Positions 60,825 to 64,000 of a DNA stretch of 64,000 bases are shown one piece after another. Position 1 is the first letter of the stretch. Each line of letters starts with the position of its first letter. The position numbers and the translations under genes are program-made. A model generated the notes under the pieces. That model did no database searches, was not told where the DNA came from, and saw only the letters and a list, made by a program, of their open reading frames with translations. Source of the DNA: a candidate division CSSED10-310 bacterium. GTDB lineage: Bacteria; CSSED10-310; JAFGJC01. The stretch is taken from assembly GCA_016927905.1 (NCBI GenBank), contig JAFGLW010000016.1, forward strand, positions 1-64,000, written 5' to 3'.

Positions 60825-61844
60825 ATGATCTGCAAAAATATGACGATCGGGATCGGAATGGCCCTCACTATTCTATCCACGGCGCCTCCCGTTTCAACAA
60901 ACGATATCACCTTGAAGATCGCCACAATCGCTCCGGATGGCAGCCCCTGGATCAAGGAATTCCAGAAGATGGCAGAAGAGGTCCGGGATCTGACCGGTGG
61001 ACAGGTGAAATTCAAGATATATCCGGGTGGTATCCTGGGTGATGACGATGTTGTCATCCGAAAGATCCGGGTCGGTCAGCTGGACGGCGCCATGCTCACC
61101 GGTGGAGGTTTGAGCAGTATTTACGATGGTTTTCGAGCATTCGCGCTTCCCCGGATGTTTTTCGACATCGTGGAAGTCGATCACGCTCTCCAGAAGCTCC
61201 GCCCGGACCTGGCAACCGAATTCAGAAAAGCCGGATACGAACCCCTTGGATTCGCCGGGATCGGTTTCACCTACATGTTCACACGGCAACCCATGCCCAA
61301 CGCCTCCGCATTGAAAAAAGCCAAAGCATGGCTCCTTGAAAACGATCCTGTCATGAAAGCTATTTATCAGGTGGCTGGGGTAACGCCGGTGTCCGTGGGC
61401 ATTGGGGATGTCATGACCGCGCTGCAAACCGGGCTGCTGGACTGCGTTTTCAACACTCCCAGCGGTGTGCTCGCGCTGCAATGGTTCACAAAGGTGAATA
61501 TCATGACCGACATTCCCTTGACCTATTCAATCGGGGGCTTTCTGGTCAGCAGTAAATCGTGGAATAAAATCCCGGAAGGAAACCAAAGAATTGTCCAGGA
61601 AAGGGTTTCCACTCATTTGGAACAGATAACGGCCAACGGGAGGAAGGAAGATGAACGGGCCCTGTCCATCATTTCACAACGGGGTGTGGAAATCCAAAAA
61701 CCCACACCGGAACTCCGGATGGATTTCGAACGCATTTCGAAAAGTGTCCGGCTCAGCCTGGTCGGACCATACGTGCCCCCGGAATCGTTTAACAGACTGC
61801 AGGATATCCTGGCGGTATTCCGTACCGACCAATCGAATAACTGA
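60825..61844 (+). CDS. dctP: TRAP transporter substrate-binding protein DctP
   Basis: Periplasmic receptor of a tripartite ATP-independent transporter. After a signal peptide (MTIGIGMALTILSTAPPVS) comes the DctP body: LKIATIAPDGSPWIKEFQKMAEEV, VKFKIYPGGILGDDDVVIRKIRVGQLDGAML, and FTYMFTRQPMP. The length of 339 residues is usual. I use ATG 60825 with AGGGGAAC upstream; a longer frame lies inside the TatT gene. The ligand is unknown; TatT-associated systems are suspected to carry hydrophobic acids. Its stop overlaps the dctQ start (TGATG). Confidence 0.93.
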   Translation: MICKNMTIGIGMALTILSTAPPVSTNDITLKIATIAPDGSPWIKEFQKMAEEVRDLTGGQVKFKIYPGGILGDDDVVIRKIRVGQLDGAMLTGGGLSSIYDGFRAFALPRMFFDIVEVDHALQKLRPDLATEFRKAGYEPLGFAGIGFTYMFTRQPMPNASALKKAKAWLLENDPVMKAIYQVAGVTPVSVGIGDVMTALQTGLLDCVFNTPSGVLALQWFTKVNIMTDIPLTYSIGGFLVSSKSWNKIPEGNQRIVQERVSTHLEQITANGRKEDERALSIISQRGVEIQKPTPELRMDFERISKSVRLSLVGPYVPPESFNRLQDILAVFRTDQSNN

Positions 61845-62353
61845 TGCACGACAATCGCCCGGAACCCCGTCAATGGATTCGCAGGATCCATCGGATCGAG
61901 AATTTCGTTCTGTGTCTCCTGCTGTCAACCATGATTCTCCTGGCATTCCTTCAGATATCCGGCCGGCTTTTTCTGAAGATTGGTTTTTCATGGGCTGATC
62001 CGGTTATCTATCATCTGGTTTTATGGGTCAGCCTGGCGGGAGCGGCCGTATCGACCCGTGAGCATCAGCACATTACCATCGATGTGGTCAGCCGCGCATT
62101 GCGGCCGCAGCATCAGCGAATCATCCGGGTGATTACAGATTCATTTTCGACCTTTGTCTGTGGCCTGTTGACATGGTCTGCAGTCCGGTTTGTCCGGGAT
62201 GAATTCACCTTAGGGAATGTTCTGCTCGGGAACATGCCGGCTTGGACCTTTCAGATCATCCTGCCGCTTTCATTCGCGGTCATTACAGCACGATTCTGCC
62301 TGCATGCTTTGGATGGCGCTATTTCAATCTTTCACAAGGATGAAAACCCTTGA
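61844..62353 (+). CDS. dctQ: TRAP transporter small permease DctQ
   Basis: A 169-residue protein with four hydrophobic segments (ENFVLCLLLSTMILLAFLQI, WADPVIYHLVLWVSLAGAAV, SFSTFVCGLLTWSAVRF, FQIILPLSFAVITARFCLHAL) and the DctQ-typical REHQHITIDVVSRALRP between the second and third. It bridges receptor and large permease in the inner membrane. It overlaps dctP by 1 nt and dctM by 4 nt, so the operon is tightly coupled. Confidence 0.93.
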   Translation: MHDNRPEPRQWIRRIHRIENFVLCLLLSTMILLAFLQISGRLFLKIGFSWADPVIYHLVLWVSLAGAAVSTREHQHITIDVVSRALRPQHQRIIRVITDSFSTFVCGLLTWSAVRFVRDEFTLGNVLLGNMPAWTFQIILPLSFAVITARFCLHALDGAISIFHKDENP

Positions 62354-63606
62354 TTCTCATGGGTCTCGTCACCGTCATCCTGGCACTCCTCGGTACGCCT
62401 CTGTTCGTTATCATTGCTGCAAACACCTTCATGCATCTTTATTTAGCCGGTTTCGACTTTTCATTGACCTCGATCGAATTCTACCGGATATCCGGTATGC
62501 CCATGCTGCTGCCCATCCCACTGTTCACGTTTGCCGGGTACATCCTGGCGGAAAGCGGCGCTCCCAAACGCCTGCTGAAACTGTCCCAGGCGGCACTGGG
62601 ATGGATGCCCGGCGGTCTGGCGGTGGTTTGTATCACGGCATGTGCCCTGTTCACCGCCTTCACCGGGGCATCGGGTGTGACCATCATCGCCCTGGGTGGT
62701 TTGCTTTTTCCGGCACTCATTCAAGAGAAATACGGTGAAACATTTTCGCTGGGTCTCATCACCACTTCCGGCAGTCTGGGACTTCTGTTTCCGCCCAGCC
62801 TGCCGTTGATTCTATACGGCGTAGTCGCTGGCGTTTCCATCGATGATCTGTTTCTTGCCGGTATCTTTCCCGGATTGATCATGGTGACCCTCCTGGCGGC
62901 TTACAGCTCCATCACTGCTGTTCGCAAAGGAGTGGCCCGACCGGCTTTTTCCCGGTCTCAGATCGCAAAGGCACTGTGGGAAGCCCGATATGAGATTCCA
63001 CTCCCCTTTCTGATCCTGTTCGGAATCTACTCCGGAAAATTCGCCATTTCCGAAGCGGCGGCATTGACCGCTTTCGCTGTTCTGTTCGTCGAGATGGTGC
63101 TGTACCACGAGATCGAATGGCGCAATCTGCCGGTTATCATGCGCAAGAGCATGGTTTTGGTGGGCAGTATCCTGATTATCATGGGATGTGCCATGGGATA
63201 CACCAACATCCTGCTGGATGCGGAAGTTCCCGTCAGGATACTCGATGCGATCAAAGTCCACATGCACAGCCGGCTGGCGTTTCTGATCGCTCTGAACGTC
63301 TTTCTATTGATCGTCGGATGCATGCTGGACATATTCTCGGCCCTGATCGTGGTGATTCCGTTGATCGTGCCGATCGCCAGGAGTTACGATGTGAACCTGG
63401 TTCACCTTGGAATCATTTTCCTGGCGAACCTGAATATCGGTTATATGACACCCCCGGTCGGACTGAACCTGTTCATCTCCAGTATCCGGTTCAAAAAACC
63501 GGTTATCACTCTGTACTGGGCAACGATACCTTTTTTGGTTATTATGTTTATTTCGCTGATTCTGATAACCTATATACCCGGGTTGTCTCTGTTCCTGTTG
63601 AAATAA
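62350..63606 (+). CDS. dctM: TRAP transporter large permease DctM
   Basis: Sodium-coupled transport subunit with about 12 hydrophobic segments in 418 residues. Family motifs are PMLLPIPLFTFAGYILAESG, TAFTGASGVTIIALGGLLFPAL, SLGLLFPPSLPLILYGVVAGVS and, near the C-terminus, NLNIGYMTPPVGLNLF. The start is TTG 62350, overlapping the dctQ stop as TTGA; ATG 62359 is an alternative. It ends the TatT-DctP-DctQ-DctM operon. The convergent helicase gene ends 33 nt away. Confidence 0.95.
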   Translation: MILMGLVTVILALLGTPLFVIIAANTFMHLYLAGFDFSLTSIEFYRISGMPMLLPIPLFTFAGYILAESGAPKRLLKLSQAALGWMPGGLAVVCITACALFTAFTGASGVTIIALGGLLFPALIQEKYGETFSLGLITTSGSLGLLFPPSLPLILYGVVAGVSIDDLFLAGIFPGLIMVTLLAAYSSITAVRKGVARPAFSRSQIAKALWEARYEIPLPFLILFGIYSGKFAISEAAALTAFAVLFVEMVLYHEIEWRNLPVIMRKSMVLVGSILIIMGCAMGYTNILLDAEVPVRILDAIKVHMHSRLAFLIALNVFLLIVGCMLDIFSALIVVIPLIVPIARSYDVNLVHLGIIFLANLNIGYMTPPVGLNLFISSIRFKKPVITLYWATIPFLVIMFISLILITYIPGLSLFLLK

Positions 63607-63639
63607 CCGCTGCGAATCGAAGACAGATCCGGATTTCTC

Positions 63640-64000
63640 TTATTCCAGGAATGCACTCAGTTCATTGAAATCGTGTGTTCGGGTGAATTCCGGGATGCTG
63701 TCCAGAAATGCCCTGCCGTAGCTCTTGGTGAATACCCGATGGTCCAGAATGGCGGCGATGCCCCGATCGGAACGGGACCGGATCAGGCGGCCCAGCCCCT
63801 GTTTCAGGATCATGACCGCTTCCGGGATCTGGAAGTCGTTAAATGCATCGCCGCCCATCATTCTGATTTTTTCGATCCGCGCCTTGATCACCGGATCAGT
63901 CGGTATGGAGAACGGCAGTTTATCGATGATGACACACGAAAGTGCCGGACCGGGAACATCCACTCCCTGCCAGAAACTGGCTGTACCGATGAGAACACTA
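63640..64000 (-). CDS. DinG-type ATP-dependent DNA helicase, C-terminal fragment (cut by window edge)
   Basis: The last 119 codons of a superfamily 2 helicase. Visible are SVLIGTASFWQGVDVPGPAL (motif V region), VIIDKLPFSIP, and motif VI QGLGRLIRSRSDRGIAAILDHR with both arginines. This pattern is typical of DinG/XPD-like helicases such as DinG and YoaA. The Fe-S cysteines and Walker motifs lie beyond the edge. The gene converges on dctM. Confidence 0.88.
   Translation of the reverse strand, partial: SVLIGTASFWQGVDVPGPALSCVIIDKLPFSIPTDPVIKARIEKIRMMGGDAFNDFQIPEAVMILKQGLGRLIRSRSDRGIAAILDHRVFTKSYGRAFLDSIPEFTRTHDFNELSAFLE

Overview
The window looks like a chromosomal segment of an uncultured, Gram-negative-type, probably anaerobic bacterium. 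It has lipid A and outer-membrane functions (a PagL-like deacylase, a PlsB acyltransferase, a 16- to 18-strand-type porin), the MEP isoprenoid pathway, an indolepyruvate:ferredoxin oxidoreductase, TRAP transport and a selenocysteine tRNA. Base composition is moderate and uniform. I see no phage, transposon or CRISPR locus. I cannot assign a phylum from the sequence alone. Secreted proteins with Pro/Thr-rich linkers and the DUF507/DUF4416 genes fit poorly characterised candidate lineages better than a model phylum, but that is inference.

Layout. 1-486: the edge of a methyltransferase gene and a PIN-domain remnant. 487-8445 (minus strand): one long translation/isoprenoid/envelope operon, rplM-rpsI-rpsB-tsf-pyrH-frr-uppS-cdsA-dxr-ispG, with a consensus promoter in front of rplM. 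8650-14281 (minus): pagL, truA and a glycan cassette (two GT4 glycosyltransferases, PIG-L deacetylase, GNAT). 14331-19032 (plus): iorA-iorB and an ADP-forming acyl-CoA synthetase, a 2-oxoacid fermentation unit. 19007-20454 (minus): two tandem secreted paralogues of unknown function. 20593-25205: an RsbU-type phosphatase, murC/murG and lepB. 25221-28946: plsB converging on a translationally coupled mraZ-ftsZ-like pair. 29044-33087: an amidohydrolase, a DUF1573 gene read through an in-frame UGA, and a porin. 33340-36417: tRNA-Phe, rlmD, tRNA-Sec and aspartokinase. 36443-42964: a Myb-like/TPR protein, two DUF507 genes with DUF4416, a Yip1-like membrane protein, a PpiD-like foldase, polyprenyl synthase and maf. 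43055-46017: trkA-trkH. 46032-56418: three large secreted proteins (M14 carboxypeptidase, transglutaminase-like protein, S8 protease) sharing a C-terminal module, plus an SGNH hydrolase. 56615-63606: M28 peptidase, acyl-CoA dehydrogenase and a TatT-DctP-DctQ-DctM transporter. The right edge holds the C-terminus of a DinG-type helicase.

The most notable signals are: (1) a DUF1573 protein whose first conserved cysteine is encoded by UGA, followed at the right distance by a bSECIS-like hairpin, with a tRNA-Sec gene 3.0 kb downstream of the gene; (2) a divergent FtsZ-family protein with altered GTPase motifs, coupled by an ATGA overlap to a MraZ homologue, outside any dcw cluster; (3) a shared C-terminal module of about 115 residues on three neighbouring secreted proteins. 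Extracellular peptidases together with IorAB and an ADP-forming synthetase suggest growth on peptides, with energy conserved by acyl-CoA-linked ATP formation; this link is inference.
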